From assembly GCF_900460535.1 (NCBI RefSeq), contig NZ_UHIL01000001.1, positions 2,294,001 to 2,358,000 on the forward strand: 64,000 nt of DNA. The letters run 5' to 3'. This stretch comes from Vibrio parahaemolyticus (GTDB lineage Bacteria > Pseudomonadota > Gammaproteobacteria > Enterobacterales > Vibrionaceae). Positions 1 through 8,785 of the stretch are shown here, in pieces. Below the pieces are notes generated by a model. It had not been told where the DNA came from. It made no database searches and saw only the letters and a program-made list of their open reading frames with translations. The translations under genes and the position numbers were made by a program. Position 1 is the first letter of the stretch, and each line of letters starts with the position of its first letter.

Positions 1-1033
1 ACTGCACTAAATAGTGCATACGAATGGCCGTTGGGGTTGCACCGACTGCCATGCGCACGCCGATATCACGCGTAGATCGCTTTACGGTGGCATACATCAC
101 ATTGGCGATGCCAACGCCAGCAACAGCTAACGTCACGAAGCCGATAATGCCAAGAAAACTCTGCAAACCTATCAGAAACTGCTGCATACTCTTTTGCTTA
201 AGGAACATATCATCGACTTGGACGACCTGTTCATCACTGACACTTGCCCCGTGTTTACGGGCAATCACTTGCCTTATCGTCTTTGCTAAGGCTTCTCGGT
301 CTACATCCGCTTGTGGCTGCACATTGATGCCACCAATTTCACCGTTGACATGAAATCGCTTCCACGTCGCTAACGGCACAAAGCTGGAATAGTTGATAAG
401 ATCCCCCAGTTCTATTTGAGCGCTGTTTTTCTCCAATACGCCCACAACGGTGAACTCCTCATTGCCAATTTTTACCTTTTTCCCCACAGGGTTGAGTTGC
501 AATGTGACTGTCGCAAACCAACTAAAGTCCTCATTCGGGTTGAATAAGTCGGCTGCCAGTTCATAACCCAGTACAACGACTTTGCGCGTCTCTTTTTGAT
601 CGAGTGGATTTAACCATCGCCCTCCCGCCATCGGCACCAAATTGGTCATGGATTGAAACTCGCTCGTGACCGCTAAGGGCTCTTGCCACGAGCTTCTGTC
701 ACCAACGGTGATGCGCTCTTTCCACTTCGCAGTTGGCGCAACACTTTTTACATCGGGTAACGCTCGAACGACCTCTGAATCGTCCATTTTTAATGTCAGA
801 AATTTACCTTGGTGAAAAGCACCGTGGTCGACGGTGGCCATCCCTCCGGTCAAATAAATCAAGTTGCCGTTACCATTTTGTGCGGTTTTCAATACGCCCT
901 GACGAATACCCTCACCTACCGCCAACATAGCAGCGATACAGAGGGTCGCCCACGCTACAGCCAGAATGGTCAAACCCAATCTCAGCTTTTCTGCAGCCAT
1001 TTCTTGGAAAATTTGTCTCATCGGTAACAACAT
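1..1033 (-). CDS. FtsX/MacB-type ABC transporter permease, partial (C-terminus beyond left edge)
   Basis: The minus-strand frame is open from an ATG at 1033 to the window edge (344 codons). It encodes an N-terminal cytoplasmic stretch, a membrane segment (about residues 18-40, LGLTILAVAWATLCIAAML), a periplasmic MacB-like core domain, and the start of the FtsX domain (IGFVTLAVAGVGIANVMYAT, then RDIGVRMAVGATP). This is the half of a type VII (MacB-like) ABC exporter that transmits ATP hydrolysis to the periplasm. The ATG is 2 bases beyond the stop of the neighbouring permease, so the two are co-transcribed and probably form a heterodimer. The family is clear; the substrate is unknown. The missing end should hold the last membrane helices. 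Confidence 0.9.
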   Translation of the reverse strand, partial: MLLPMRQIFQEMAAEKLRLGLTILAVAWATLCIAAMLAVGEGIRQGVLKTAQNGNGNLIYLTGGMATVDHGAFHQGKFLTLKMDDSEVVRALPDVKSVAPTAKWKERITVGDRSSWQEPLAVTSEFQSMTNLVPMAGGRWLNPLDQKETRKVVVLGYELAADLFNPNEDFSWFATVTLQLNPVGKKVKIGNEEFTVVGVLEKNSAQIELGDLINYSSFVPLATWKRFHVNGEIGGINVQPQADVDREALAKTIRQVIARKHGASVSDEQVVQVDDMFLKQKSMQQFLIGLQSFLGIIGFVTLAVAGVGIANVMYATVKRSTRDIGVRMAVGATPTAIRMHYLVQ

Positions 1034-1035
1034 GA

Positions 1036-2250
1036 CTAGGCCCTCGCACTCAAAGCAATGACTGGCGTGAGACGCGATGCTCGCCTTGCTGGGAAATACG
1101 ATGCCATCAATGCCAAGACAAGCGTCACAAGTAAAGACCAAGCAATGGAATCTGGCGTGATCACAGGCCAACCAATCCATTCCGGTAATGTCATGCTGCT
1201 TAAGACAGATACCACGGCATACGAAAACATCAGACCTAATGCCGTGCCCACGGCTACCAAAATAAGCCCTTCAAGAATAAACTGACTGAGTATGGATTTT
1301 TGAGTCGCCCCGATCGCTAAACGCACACCGATTTCACGCGTGCGCTCCGTGACAGATAAAAACATGATGTTGGCAACGCCAAGCGCACCGACCGCCATGG
1401 TCATCGCACCACTCGCTCCGAGAAAAATCTGAATGCCACGTAAAATTCCACTGATGACCGCCTCACCTTCACTAAAATCGGGTAATTCGATCGCATCTTT
1501 ATCACTTGGGTCAAAATGAAGCTGTTTGGCGAAAAAGTTCACGATATTTTGTCGAAACGACGGTGCATCCATCCCGTCTCTCGGCTTCATCAATACCATC
1601 CAAGGTTTCGCATCCCACAAATCGCGGTACGTTGTTTGAGGAATGAAAACCGTGCGGCTATCGCCGAATGAAATGCCAGTGTCCTCACCGACGGTTATCC
1701 CAATCACCAAAAACGGAATGCCATTGACTTTGAGCCTATCCCCGATTTGGATTCCGCCCATTTGCGCAATTTGATCGCCTAACACTGCCACGCGAGTGTG
1801 GTTGTCCATATCACTTGGTGACAGGTTTCTCGAACCGGATTGCAGCTTGCGTTGCATTAAAGGAAAGTAAGACGTATCAATACCGCTGACCGTACTCGAT
1901 AAATTCTGTCCTTTGAGATTGGTGATATTCGCATCCCATTTGGCGTAAACGCTCGACGCCTGTTGCACGAAGCCCGACTGTTTGATCATGTCGACTTTTT
2001 CTTGTGGAATATCAATTTGTCGTCTTGAAGGTAACCCTTGCCACGGTTTACTGGTACTCGACGGAAACACCACTTGCACATTGTTGATCATAAATGAAAA
2101 CGACTGGGTCTGATGGCGATAAAAGCCTTCGCCCAGTGCGATTAACACCACCACAGAGATCACGCCCCAAGCAATCGCGATAATGGCTAGCACGCTCTTC
2201 ATACGGTGCGCCATCAACGTTTGCCAAGTTTGCTGCAACAGGCTGCTCAT
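1036..2250 (-). CDS. FtsX/MacB-type ABC transporter permease
   Basis: A 404-residue protein with an N-terminal membrane helix (about residues 20-42), a MacB-type periplasmic domain to about 260, and three C-terminal helices (about 278-300, 325-352, 370-392) forming the FtsX domain. The signature TREIGVRLAIGAT precedes the second C-terminal helix. No ATPase domain is fused, unlike E. coli MacB, so a separate nucleotide-binding subunit is needed and is not in the window. The start overlaps the end of the TolC-like gene by 4 bases (ATGA), showing translational coupling. It likely exports a peptide, lipopeptide, siderophore or toxic compound; which one cannot be read from sequence. Confidence 0.92.
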   Translation of the reverse strand: MSSLLQQTWQTLMAHRMKSVLAIIAIAWGVISVVVLIALGEGFYRHQTQSFSFMINNVQVVFPSSTSKPWQGLPSRRQIDIPQEKVDMIKQSGFVQQASSVYAKWDANITNLKGQNLSSTVSGIDTSYFPLMQRKLQSGSRNLSPSDMDNHTRVAVLGDQIAQMGGIQIGDRLKVNGIPFLVIGITVGEDTGISFGDSRTVFIPQTTYRDLWDAKPWMVLMKPRDGMDAPSFRQNIVNFFAKQLHFDPSDKDAIELPDFSEGEAVISGILRGIQIFLGASGAMTMAVGALGVANIMFLSVTERTREIGVRLAIGATQKSILSQFILEGLILVAVGTALGLMFSYAVVSVLSSMTLPEWIGWPVITPDSIAWSLLVTLVLALMASYFPARRASRLTPVIALSARA

Positions 2251-3518
2251 GAATGAAAAGCCCGAGAGATCAACGCCATGGTATCGTCATCGAGTTTCCC
2301 TGCGGTTTGCAGTAAGCCGATTCTCTTACGCCAATAGCTGTACAAGTTGGTTTGCAGACTGTTTTTCGCCTCAAACAAGCTGTTGTGTGCACTGATAACT
2401 TCCGACACTTCAAGCAGACCAGCGTCGTAAAGCTTCTCTTTGCTTTGCAACACTCTGGCGCGCGACTCAACCAGCTCGTTCGCTATTAAAACTTGATTCC
2501 AATTGATATCGACCTGCGTAAACTGCTGAATAACTCGTTTCTGAATATCAATTTCCACTCTACGCATATCTTGCTTGGCGCTTAAAATGTTCAACGATGC
2601 TTCGTCCACTTTCGCTCGCACTGCACCATTGAGGTCAATCGGCAAACTCAAACTAATCCCAGCGTTAAACTCGCCGTTTGAACGATTGTCACCATCGCTG
2701 TAGCCCACACTACCTTTGACGGTCGGGTAGTATCCACCTTTAGCTGAATCTTTCGCGAACTCGCTCGCTTTCACCATCTGCGCCGCTACCAACAGCTCTG
2801 GACTGCTGTCTTTCGCCAGTTTTAGCCATTGCTCCTGAGAGTCCACCAGCATCGGCGGCTGAATCAAAGAATCCGTTCGAATTTGGTCGACACTCTCCGG
2901 CATTTGATTGATTAACGCCGCAAGCTCTGCTTTTTTCACTTCGAGATCGGCTTTTGCATTGAGGATACTTGCTTGCTCAGAGACTTGATTCGCTCGCATC
3001 TCTTCAACATCAACCGACTTCACTTTGCCTGCTCGATAGCGTTTCTCGATGATGTTGAGAAGTTCTTTCCCCTCCTCCAGCTTGGACTGCGCCAATTTGA
3101 GGTCGCCCTGTGCGCTTGCCACATCTAGGTAAGCGGTGAGCAACTTTTGCGCAAGCTCGTTATGCGCTTGAGATAACTCTAACTGTACTTTGAGATAATT
3201 GGCATTCGCTTGATCCAGTTCCGACCACAAACTGCTATCCCAAATAGTTTGAGATAAGGTCGCGCCGTAACTGTTGGAATGGCTTGAGGACTCATTCCAA
3301 TCCGCTGACGCACTGGCACTTAAACCCGGCAATAACGCACTGCGGCTACTCTGTACGCCAACCTCGCCAAGCTGGACGCCGATTTTCGCTTTTTCGTAAT
3401 TTGGATCGTTCTGCTTTGCTTGTTGCCAAGCTTGTTCAATAGAAATTGCGTAGGTCGGCAAACTGAGCGTGGCAGCCAACAATGCAAAGGCGATTGTTGA
3501 TCGTTGCAGCTTAACCAT
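2247..3518 (-). CDS. TolC-family outer-membrane efflux protein
   Basis: A 423-residue outer-membrane factor with a signal peptide (MVKLQRSTIAFALLAATLSLPTYA), then two repeats of long alpha-helical coiled-coil separated by short beta segments. This is the trimeric TolC/OEP architecture, here at about the usual length. It would form the outer-membrane duct for the adaptor and permeases of the same operon. The start overlaps the adaptor gene by 8 bases and the end overlaps the permease start by 4. A dedicated channel makes this a self-contained tripartite exporter apart from the unseen ATPase. It lacks an obvious lipobox cysteine, so a non-lipidated channel is expected. Confidence 0.9.
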   Translation of the reverse strand: MVKLQRSTIAFALLAATLSLPTYAISIEQAWQQAKQNDPNYEKAKIGVQLGEVGVQSSRSALLPGLSASASADWNESSSHSNSYGATLSQTIWDSSLWSELDQANANYLKVQLELSQAHNELAQKLLTAYLDVASAQGDLKLAQSKLEEGKELLNIIEKRYRAGKVKSVDVEEMRANQVSEQASILNAKADLEVKKAELAALINQMPESVDQIRTDSLIQPPMLVDSQEQWLKLAKDSSPELLVAAQMVKASEFAKDSAKGGYYPTVKGSVGYSDGDNRSNGEFNAGISLSLPIDLNGAVRAKVDEASLNILSAKQDMRRVEIDIQKRVIQQFTQVDINWNQVLIANELVESRARVLQSKEKLYDAGLLEVSEVISAHNSLFEAKNSLQTNLYSYWRKRIGLLQTAGKLDDDTMALISRAFHS

Positions 3519-4644
3519 GCGCCGCTCCCATCATGCTGTTGTCGATAACCTCTTCATCAAGCTCCACGCCGTCAAGCACTTCGACATTGATGCCATCTGA
3601 CAGACCGAGTTTCACAGGTTGTTTATGAAACCCTTGTTCTGAGCTGTCGGGGATCAGAACATTCGGTGCGTCACCATCAAATTGCAGAGCGCGCTCCGGT
3701 AGAGTGAGCACGTTTTCAGACTTCTTCAGAATGATTTGAGCCGTCGATGAAAAACCAGAACGAAGCAACACATCTTGTGGGATCTTGAGTTCTCCCACTT
3801 CAACCTCAAAACCGTTATCAAAACTTTTTGCAGAAGCATTGCCCTCTGGTGAGTTAAGGTTCTCAGATTGAATCGCCACTTTGGTTAGCACACCAGAAAT
3901 CGCCACATCAGGATAAGGCGCAACCGTCAACATAACGGGCATTCCCGGAGACAACTGCGCAGCATCATGCTCACTGACGCTACCTTTAAAAATCAGACTG
4001 TTCATGTCGGCCAATGACATCATTTCAGTCGCGGCTTGGCTTGATTGAGTCGAGATGATCGGCTCTCCGACCTCTACTTTCTGGTTGAGTACTGTGCCAT
4101 CAATTGGCGCGTAGATCGTCGACGTTAAACGCGCATCGCCGATAGACGCCTCACCACTGCGGATGAGTTCGAGATTCTGGCGCTTTTGCAATACGTCCGC
4201 TTGCGCAGATTTGACTGCCGAGCGCGCACTTACGTATTCGTCGTAGTTACTTGGAATAATGTCCTGCTTGACCAAGCTTTCTAAGTTGGACAGTTTTTGT
4301 TTGGCGGATTCCAGATCGGCTTCGCTACGCATGAGTTCTGCCGATGCATCCGTTAATGCTTGGGGAGTTGGGTTTGGACGCACTTTGATCAGCGGCTGGC
4401 CTTGCTTCACCTTTTCACCAACTTTCGCGTACACTTCACCGACGATACCGTCGATTTGTGACTTGATAGACACAGAGTGTGCAGGGACAATTTTACCAAC
4501 AGCCACAGCTTGTTTTTCAATCGTGCCTTTTTCCACAATCAATGTAGGCAGCAATTCTGGTTGAGCAGCAGATTGGAGATAGAAATACGTACCACCGCCG
4601 AGCAGCGCGATGCTCACAGCGGAGACAAGCCAACGTTTCGTCAT
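3511..4644 (-). CDS. HlyD/MacA-type periplasmic adaptor (membrane fusion protein)
   Basis: A 377-residue membrane fusion protein. One N-terminal membrane anchor (about residues 6-24) is followed by a split biotinyl-lipoyl domain (VGKIVPAHSVSIKSQIDGIV ... APIDGTVLNQKVEVGEPI), an alpha-helical hairpin between about 95 and 150, and beta-barrel and membrane-proximal domains. It links inner-membrane permeases to the TolC-like channel encoded next. First gene of the operon, with about 227 bases of promoter space upstream. The helix hairpin is short, as in MacA-type rather than long HlyD-type adaptors. Start is an ATG preceded by GGAAT. Confidence 0.92.
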   Translation of the reverse strand: MTKRWLVSAVSIALLGGGTYFYLQSAAQPELLPTLIVEKGTIEKQAVAVGKIVPAHSVSIKSQIDGIVGEVYAKVGEKVKQGQPLIKVRPNPTPQALTDASAELMRSEADLESAKQKLSNLESLVKQDIIPSNYDEYVSARSAVKSAQADVLQKRQNLELIRSGEASIGDARLTSTIYAPIDGTVLNQKVEVGEPIISTQSSQAATEMMSLADMNSLIFKGSVSEHDAAQLSPGMPVMLTVAPYPDVAISGVLTKVAIQSENLNSPEGNASAKSFDNGFEVEVGELKIPQDVLLRSGFSSTAQIILKKSENVLTLPERALQFDGDAPNVLIPDSSEQGFHKQPVKLGLSDGINVEVLDGVELDEEVIDNSMMGAAHG

Positions 4645-4871
4645 TATTTATTCCAACAATTATTGGGTAGTCTAATGACTACTCCTAAAACACAAAGTTG
4701 AAGGAATAATATCCTGCTTTAATAGCGGTTTGGTTGTCACAGTTGGTAAGGCTTTGTCAGTCGCCTCTGACAATCAAAGACTAAAAAATCTCGACGAATC
4801 ATTCAGCAAAGACGCTGTCTACGATGGCGACTAACAAGCTCTGTAACCGCTCGTTTCAACCGCCCCCCTTT

Positions 4872-5432
4872 TCATTCTGAACAACGTGCAAAATGGCGCA
4901 GTTCTGTATCCTCCAATCGCATATCCATACAGTCTTGCGCCTCACGTCCTAGAGCAGGAAAAACCGCATGCGCTTTTAAAATGCCTTGGCTGATAAAGCC
5001 ACATTTCTCCAACACACGAATACTCGCGCGGTTGCCAATATGCGGGGTAGTGCGAATGCGCGTTATACCCAAGCTTTGCAGGTAAACAACGCCAAGTTTG
5101 CAGGCTTGGGTTGCATAGCCTTTTCCCTGATAGCGAGCAGAAATACCAAAATGGATTTCACTGCTGTCTTGCTCAGGTATCAGCACCAGACAGCCTATAG
5201 GAGTTTGAGAAGTAAGTTCTTCAATGGTGAAGACTAATAGATTGGGAGACTTTTGATCATATTGAGCACGCCATCTTTCGATAGCTTCAAGGGTTTGATT
5301 TGAATTTTGGTGGGCTTGGCGATGGAGGAAGCGACATGCTTGCTCATCGCCTAAATAGTTTTCAAACAGGGGTGCAGCGTCTGTTGTTTTGAGGTATCTG
5401 ATTGCCACTTGTTGAGCTTCAACTCTCATCAT
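4872..5432 (-). CDS. GNAT N-acetyltransferase, RimJ/RimL type
   Basis: A 186-residue acetyl-CoA-dependent acetyltransferase. The fold is recognisable from the N-terminal region (RYLKTTDAAPLFENYLGDEQ), the central strand IHFGISARYQGKGYATQACK containing the acetyl-CoA pyrophosphate loop (Q-G-K-G-Y-A), and the late block NRASIRVLEKCGF, diagnostic of the RimJ/RimL subgroup that acetylates protein N-termini or small amines. The substrate is not predictable. Two adjacent ATGs (5432 and 5429) could serve; ribosome-binding sequence is weak. It follows another GNAT gene by 3 bases, so the two are probably translated together. Confidence 0.85.
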   Translation of the reverse strand: MMRVEAQQVAIRYLKTTDAAPLFENYLGDEQACRFLHRQAHQNSNQTLEAIERWRAQYDQKSPNLLVFTIEELTSQTPIGCLVLIPEQDSSEIHFGISARYQGKGYATQACKLGVVYLQSLGITRIRTTPHIGNRASIRVLEKCGFISQGILKAHAVFPALGREAQDCMDMRLEDTELRHFARCSE

Positions 5433-5435
5433 GAT

Positions 5436-5861
5436 TTAGCTCTGACAAACATTCGGTTTCCAGATTTGCATGAAGTTTTCTACTGGAGCAATAGGAGTGA
5501 ACCCAAACTGTTCGTACAACCCATGAGCATCGCGGGTTGCAAGCATCATACGGCGTAAGCCTTGTAGTTCTGGATGAGCAACAATTTCTGAGATCAACCA
5601 CTTACTGATGCCTTTACCACGGTGTGCCTCCACTACAAACACATCGGCAAGATACGCAAACGTGGTGCGATCGGTAATTAACCGAGCAAAAGCGACGAGT
5701 TGATTTTCGTCATCCAAAACCGCGAAACAGAACGAATGGCGCAATGACTTCTCAAGGCGTTCTCTTGGAATGCCCTTTCCCCAATAACTGTTTGAAATGA
5801 ACTCGTAGATAACGCCTAAATCCATGTCATCTAACAATGTAGTAATTCGAAACCCTTGCAT
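5436..5861 (-). CDS. GNAT N-acetyltransferase
   Basis: A 141-residue acetyltransferase of the short GNAT type. It carries the acetyl-CoA loop in YLADVFVVEAHRGKGISKWL (R-G-K-G-I) and the typical C-terminal LATRDAHGLYEQFGFTPI. The frame is open upstream to 5927, overlapping the methyltransferase, but the ATG at 5861 has a good GAGGG ribosome-binding site 6 bases away, so I choose it; the ATG at 5876 is the alternative. Function is inferred by fold only. It lies in a four-gene minus-strand run with two methyltransferases. Confidence 0.83.
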   Translation of the reverse strand: MQGFRITTLLDDMDLGVIYEFISNSYWGKGIPRERLEKSLRHSFCFAVLDDENQLVAFARLITDRTTFAYLADVFVVEAHRGKGISKWLISEIVAHPELQGLRRMMLATRDAHGLYEQFGFTPIAPVENFMQIWKPNVCQS

Positions 5862-5880
5862 TGTATCCCTCAACATTGGT

Positions 5881-6636
5881 TTATATTTTCTCAGCCACAC
5901 AGACAAGCGAGTTGGCATTCGCCTCAAATACTTGCGCTGACCAAGATTGGTACTTCTCTATAATTCTGAATCCCGCTTGTTCAAGGAAAACCTCTATGTC
6001 TTCCAGCGGGCGATATTTTAAATCAATGCTGGAATGCTCAATCGTTCCACTTTCAAAATGGCGCTCTTTGTTCAAATACATGATGAACGTTTGCAAGTCA
6101 TACTCGGCCTTCATACCGAAATAATTCACTTCACCATAGGTTGGAGAAACATAGGTTTGCCACAGCGCCATCTCATGATCCAATTCTAGATTCTCTGGCG
6201 TTGGTAACCGCGTATCGAAGACAAATCGCCCACCTTTTTCTAGGTGCTTTGATATTGAGCTCAGTGCGCCTGCCAGCATGTCGTCACTTAAAAAGGCTTG
6301 GAATGCATTCCCTGTCATTATGGCTAGGTCAAACTTCTTACCTAACGAAAACTGGGTTGCGTCGAGATGAGGAAAACGTAAGTTACTCCTACTTTTGGCT
6401 TTGTCCTTTGCGTGTTTGAGCATCCCTTCAGAAATATCAATGCCAATGGCTTCGTTGAGTTGCTCAGAGACTGGAATCGTGACAATGCCGGAACCACAAC
6501 AGACATCCAGTACACTTCGAGCATTGGTTTCTTCGATTAACCTTGTGATGAAAGCAATGTCGTAATGGTAATGCTGCTCGTATTGGGCATCGTATTCAAT
6601 GCCCGACCCGAACTCGGTTAAATCTTGTGTTTTCAA
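5881..6636 (-). CDS. Class I SAM-dependent methyltransferase
   Basis: A 251-residue Rossmann-type methyltransferase. Motif I is ARSVLDVCCGSGIVTIPVSE (S-adenosylmethionine loop, about residues 39-58), followed by AIGIDISEGMLKHAK (motif II acidic residue) and FDLAIMTGNAFQAFL (motif IV region). The start appears to be TTG at 6636, preceded by AAGGA about 8 bases upstream; no ATG exists near the N-terminus before motif I. The substrate is unknown. It sits 25 bases after another methyltransferase, suggesting an operon. Confidence 0.85.
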   Translation of the reverse strand: MKTQDLTEFGSGIEYDAQYEQHYHYDIAFITRLIEETNARSVLDVCCGSGIVTIPVSEQLNEAIGIDISEGMLKHAKDKAKSRSNLRFPHLDATQFSLGKKFDLAIMTGNAFQAFLSDDMLAGALSSISKHLEKGGRFVFDTRLPTPENLELDHEMALWQTYVSPTYGEVNYFGMKAEYDLQTFIMYLNKERHFESGTIEHSSIDLKYRPLEDIEVFLEQAGFRIIEKYQSWSAQVFEANANSLVCVAEKI

Positions 6637-6661
6637 AAACAGTCCTTGTTTGTTACTTATT

Positions 6662-7294
6662 TCAGCGGTGTGACTTTTTCAGCTCTAGCATCAAGTATCT
6701 GCACACATAACCAACACCAGATACGTAACCAATCACATTTTCTAAGGAAACCACTTCCAACCCAGCCCGCTGACAGAGTTGTTCAACTTCACTTTCGGTA
6801 TATGCCGTATGCACGACCGATCCACTATAAGTATTTCGAGGCAAATCTTGTCCATCCGGATCGTGGTATTGAAAGCTGATAAAACATCGTCCATTCGCAG
6901 TTAGCTTACGCGAAATGCACTCCAGCAGTTGTTGAGGCTCTGCTAGAAACTCAGTAAAACCAAGTGCGGTGATAAGGTCGAAGGTTTGCTCAAACAAAGG
7001 GGAAAATGGCTCATCAAGGTTATGAACCGAGACGCTTTGATAGAGGTTAGTTTGGCGCGCTTTATCAACCATTTTGGACGAGATGTCTAAACCATGGATG
7101 GTGAGATCTGGATAGTGATTTTTTACGACATGACCGATACTGCCTGTCGCACAGGCTAGGTCGAGAGCCAAGCCTTGCTCGATGGGAAAGGTTTTTAACT
7201 TCCCAGAAATCCAACGTGGGCCGACGTAATGGCTGTCATCCACCAACTTTTGATAGCGCTCCGACACATCATCATACATTTTTGCTACGTTCAT
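6662..7294 (-). CDS. Class I SAM-dependent methyltransferase
   Basis: A 210-residue methyltransferase. Motif I is GLALDLACATGSIGHVVKNH (about residues 37-56), followed by IHGLDISSKMVDKARQ and FDLITALGFTEFLAEPQQLL. The ATG at 7294 is chosen because GGAGG lies 5 bases upstream; the open frame extends to 7336 without support. The N-terminal MYDDVSERYQKLVDD resembles UbiE/Tam-like small-molecule methyltransferases, but the substrate is not determinable. It is first in the methyltransferase/acetyltransferase run that ends at 4872. Confidence 0.85.
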   Translation of the reverse strand: MNVAKMYDDVSERYQKLVDDSHYVGPRWISGKLKTFPIEQGLALDLACATGSIGHVVKNHYPDLTIHGLDISSKMVDKARQTNLYQSVSVHNLDEPFSPLFEQTFDLITALGFTEFLAEPQQLLECISRKLTANGRCFISFQYHDPDGQDLPRNTYSGSVVHTAYTESEVEQLCQRAGLEVVSLENVIGYVSGVGYVCRYLMLELKKSHR

Positions 7295-7686
7295 CGTTTC
7301 CTCCTTGATAACCAGAACGATGCTCGAATGTAACACGCAATACGCACCTAAGCACTTATTAAATGGCTAATTTTTTATGAAACGTAACCGGCTGGTTATT
7401 CAGCGCTAACCAGTAGAAATAGATGAAATTTTGAAAAGTATTAGCCCGTAATTCCGATGGGATTTTTAAGTGCATAAAGAGAAAACATGTCCTGATAATC
7501 TGTCTTAGATTATTCAGCTAATCTTATTTCCATCATTCTATTCGCTGTATATAAAAACAATATTTAAATTAACATAACAAACCTATCGCTTATTATTTTT
7601 CATTTAAATAATGATTCTTATTGTTAATATCACTCTATAATTAAAGTGCTCAAATTCTCATGTTGTATTAACTTGAGGTTTAATTT
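7295..7686. other. AT-rich divergent intergenic region
   Basis: These 392 bases separate the minus-strand methyltransferase operon from the plus-strand exported protein. No credible ORF was seen. The half nearest 7687 is very AT-rich and holds a Fur-like 19-mer (listed separately). The promoters of both flanking genes must lie here. Confidence 0.6.
7607..7625 (+). promoter_or_regulatory. Candidate Fur box
   Basis: The 19 bases here match 13 positions of the classical Fur consensus GATAATGATAATCATTATC, including an unbroken ATAATGAT block. They lie about 60 bases upstream of the start at 7687, a position where repressor binding would block a promoter. AT-rich sequence gives chance matches, so this is a weak prediction. 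Confidence 0.35.
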
Positions 7687-8220
7687 ATGAAACTAACTCC
7701 TTATTTAACTGCTGTTGTTTCGGTCAGCTGCGCTTTTGGCGCAATCGCAGCCGATGATTCAAAAGCACTTTTAGAAGATGCACTGAGTGCAGCACCACCG
7801 ACTATTCGCGATAAAGTAACGGTGATGGACTGGAACAATAACGTTCTTCAAGAAGGTTCTAGCCAATACACTTGCTTCCCAACGCCACCTCAATTGGAAG
7901 GCATTGCTCCAATGTGTATGGATGGTCCTTGGATGGAATGGGCAGACGCTTGGATGAATAAAAAACCTTTCCAAGCCAAAGCATTAGGCATTTCTTACAT
8001 GTTAGCGGGTGATGGCGGTGCCAGTAACACCGACCCATTTGCAGAAGGGATGACGGACGATAATCAATGGATTGTGGAAGGGCCACACTTGATGATTATT
8101 ACCCCAGATCAAGCGTTGCTGGACTCTCTACCAACCGATCCAAGTTATGGTGGCCCATACGTGATGTGGAAAGGCACGCCATACGCACACATTATGATTC
8201 CCGTTGGAGCGAGAAAATAA
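7687..8220 (+). CDS. Conserved exported protein of unknown function
   Basis: A 177-residue protein with a clear signal peptide (MKLTPYLTAVVSVSCAFGAIAA, cleavage after AIA-A), so periplasmic or secreted. I do not recognise a named family. The mature part contains two cysteines (TCFPTPPQLEGIAPMC) that could form a disulfide, a tryptophan-rich stretch (GPWMEWADAWMNKKPF), and the C-terminal block YGGPYVMWKGTPYAHIMIP. I recall similar strings in uncharacterised exported proteins of other proteobacteria, but this is memory, not a search. The gene stands alone, ends at a strong hairpin terminator, and has a possible Fur box upstream. Confidence 0.75.
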   Translation: MKLTPYLTAVVSVSCAFGAIAADDSKALLEDALSAAPPTIRDKVTVMDWNNNVLQEGSSQYTCFPTPPQLEGIAPMCMDGPWMEWADAWMNKKPFQAKALGISYMLAGDGGASNTDPFAEGMTDDNQWIVEGPHLMIITPDQALLDSLPTDPSYGGPYVMWKGTPYAHIMIPVGARK

Positions 8221-8230
8221 AAAGAAAAAA

Positions 8231-8258
8231 TCCGATATTCAGTATTTTGAATATCGGA
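8231..8258. terminator. Bidirectional Rho-independent terminator
   Basis: Perfect 11-bp inverted repeat (TCCGATATTCA / TGAATATCGGA) with a 6-base loop, flanked by an A-run on the left and a T-run on the right. It serves the exported protein on the plus strand and the Scs-like operon on the minus strand. Confidence 0.9.
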
Positions 8259-8269
8259 TTTTTATTTCG

Positions 8270-8785
8270 TTATCGAGCCAACCAAATTCTCGCCAATATT
8301 CCTATCGGCGTTGTGATGCCTGTCGTAATAGAGGTCACTTCACCATTTCTTAAAATATAAATGGTTGGAGTCACGCTAATTTTCCATTCACGCATAATAT
8401 CGCTTGAAGGATCGTTTATGTTTTCAAAACGATATTCTTTTTCCTGCATAAACTGCGCCACGCGCTCATTCGGCCCCGATGAGCCAGAAACGCCAACTAC
8501 GGCATAGTCATCACTCAGCCAACTCACGCTTGGGCTTACAAATTTACAAGCGGGACACCAAGTCGCCCAAAAGTAAACAACGACAGGTTGTTCATGACTT
8601 TGCGCGATTGCATCGAAGTATTCACCATCGCTCAATACTGAGCTCAATGGTGGTGCCTCCTGTTTAGGAATATCTTTGGTGCGATACCAATCCATCGCGA
8701 TAGAAATAGCGGTGACAATGAGCACCATCTGTACGATTTGAACGAGCCAATATCGGAATGTTCTACGCTGCTTTGTCGAACTCAT
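8270..8785 (-). CDS. Membrane-anchored thioredoxin-like protein, ScsD/TlpA type
   Basis: A 171-residue protein with one N-terminal membrane helix (about residues 13-31) and a periplasmic thioredoxin fold. The active site is WCPAC (Cys77 and Cys80), and the cis-proline loop is SVTPTIYIL. ScsD proteins of the suppressor-of-copper-sensitivity cluster have this layout and receive electrons from the DsbD-like ScsB. Its ATG overlaps the stop of the ScsB-like gene by 4 bases, supporting that pairing. Family assignment is firm; the client proteins (copper-damaged or misoxidised thiols) are inferred. Confidence 0.82.
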   Translation of the reverse strand: MSSTKQRRTFRYWLVQIVQMVLIVTAISIAMDWYRTKDIPKQEAPPLSSVLSDGEYFDAIAQSHEQPVVVYFWATWCPACKFVSPSVSWLSDDYAVVGVSGSSGPNERVAQFMQEKEYRFENINDPSSDIMREWKISVTPTIYILRNGEVTSITTGITTPIGILARIWLAR

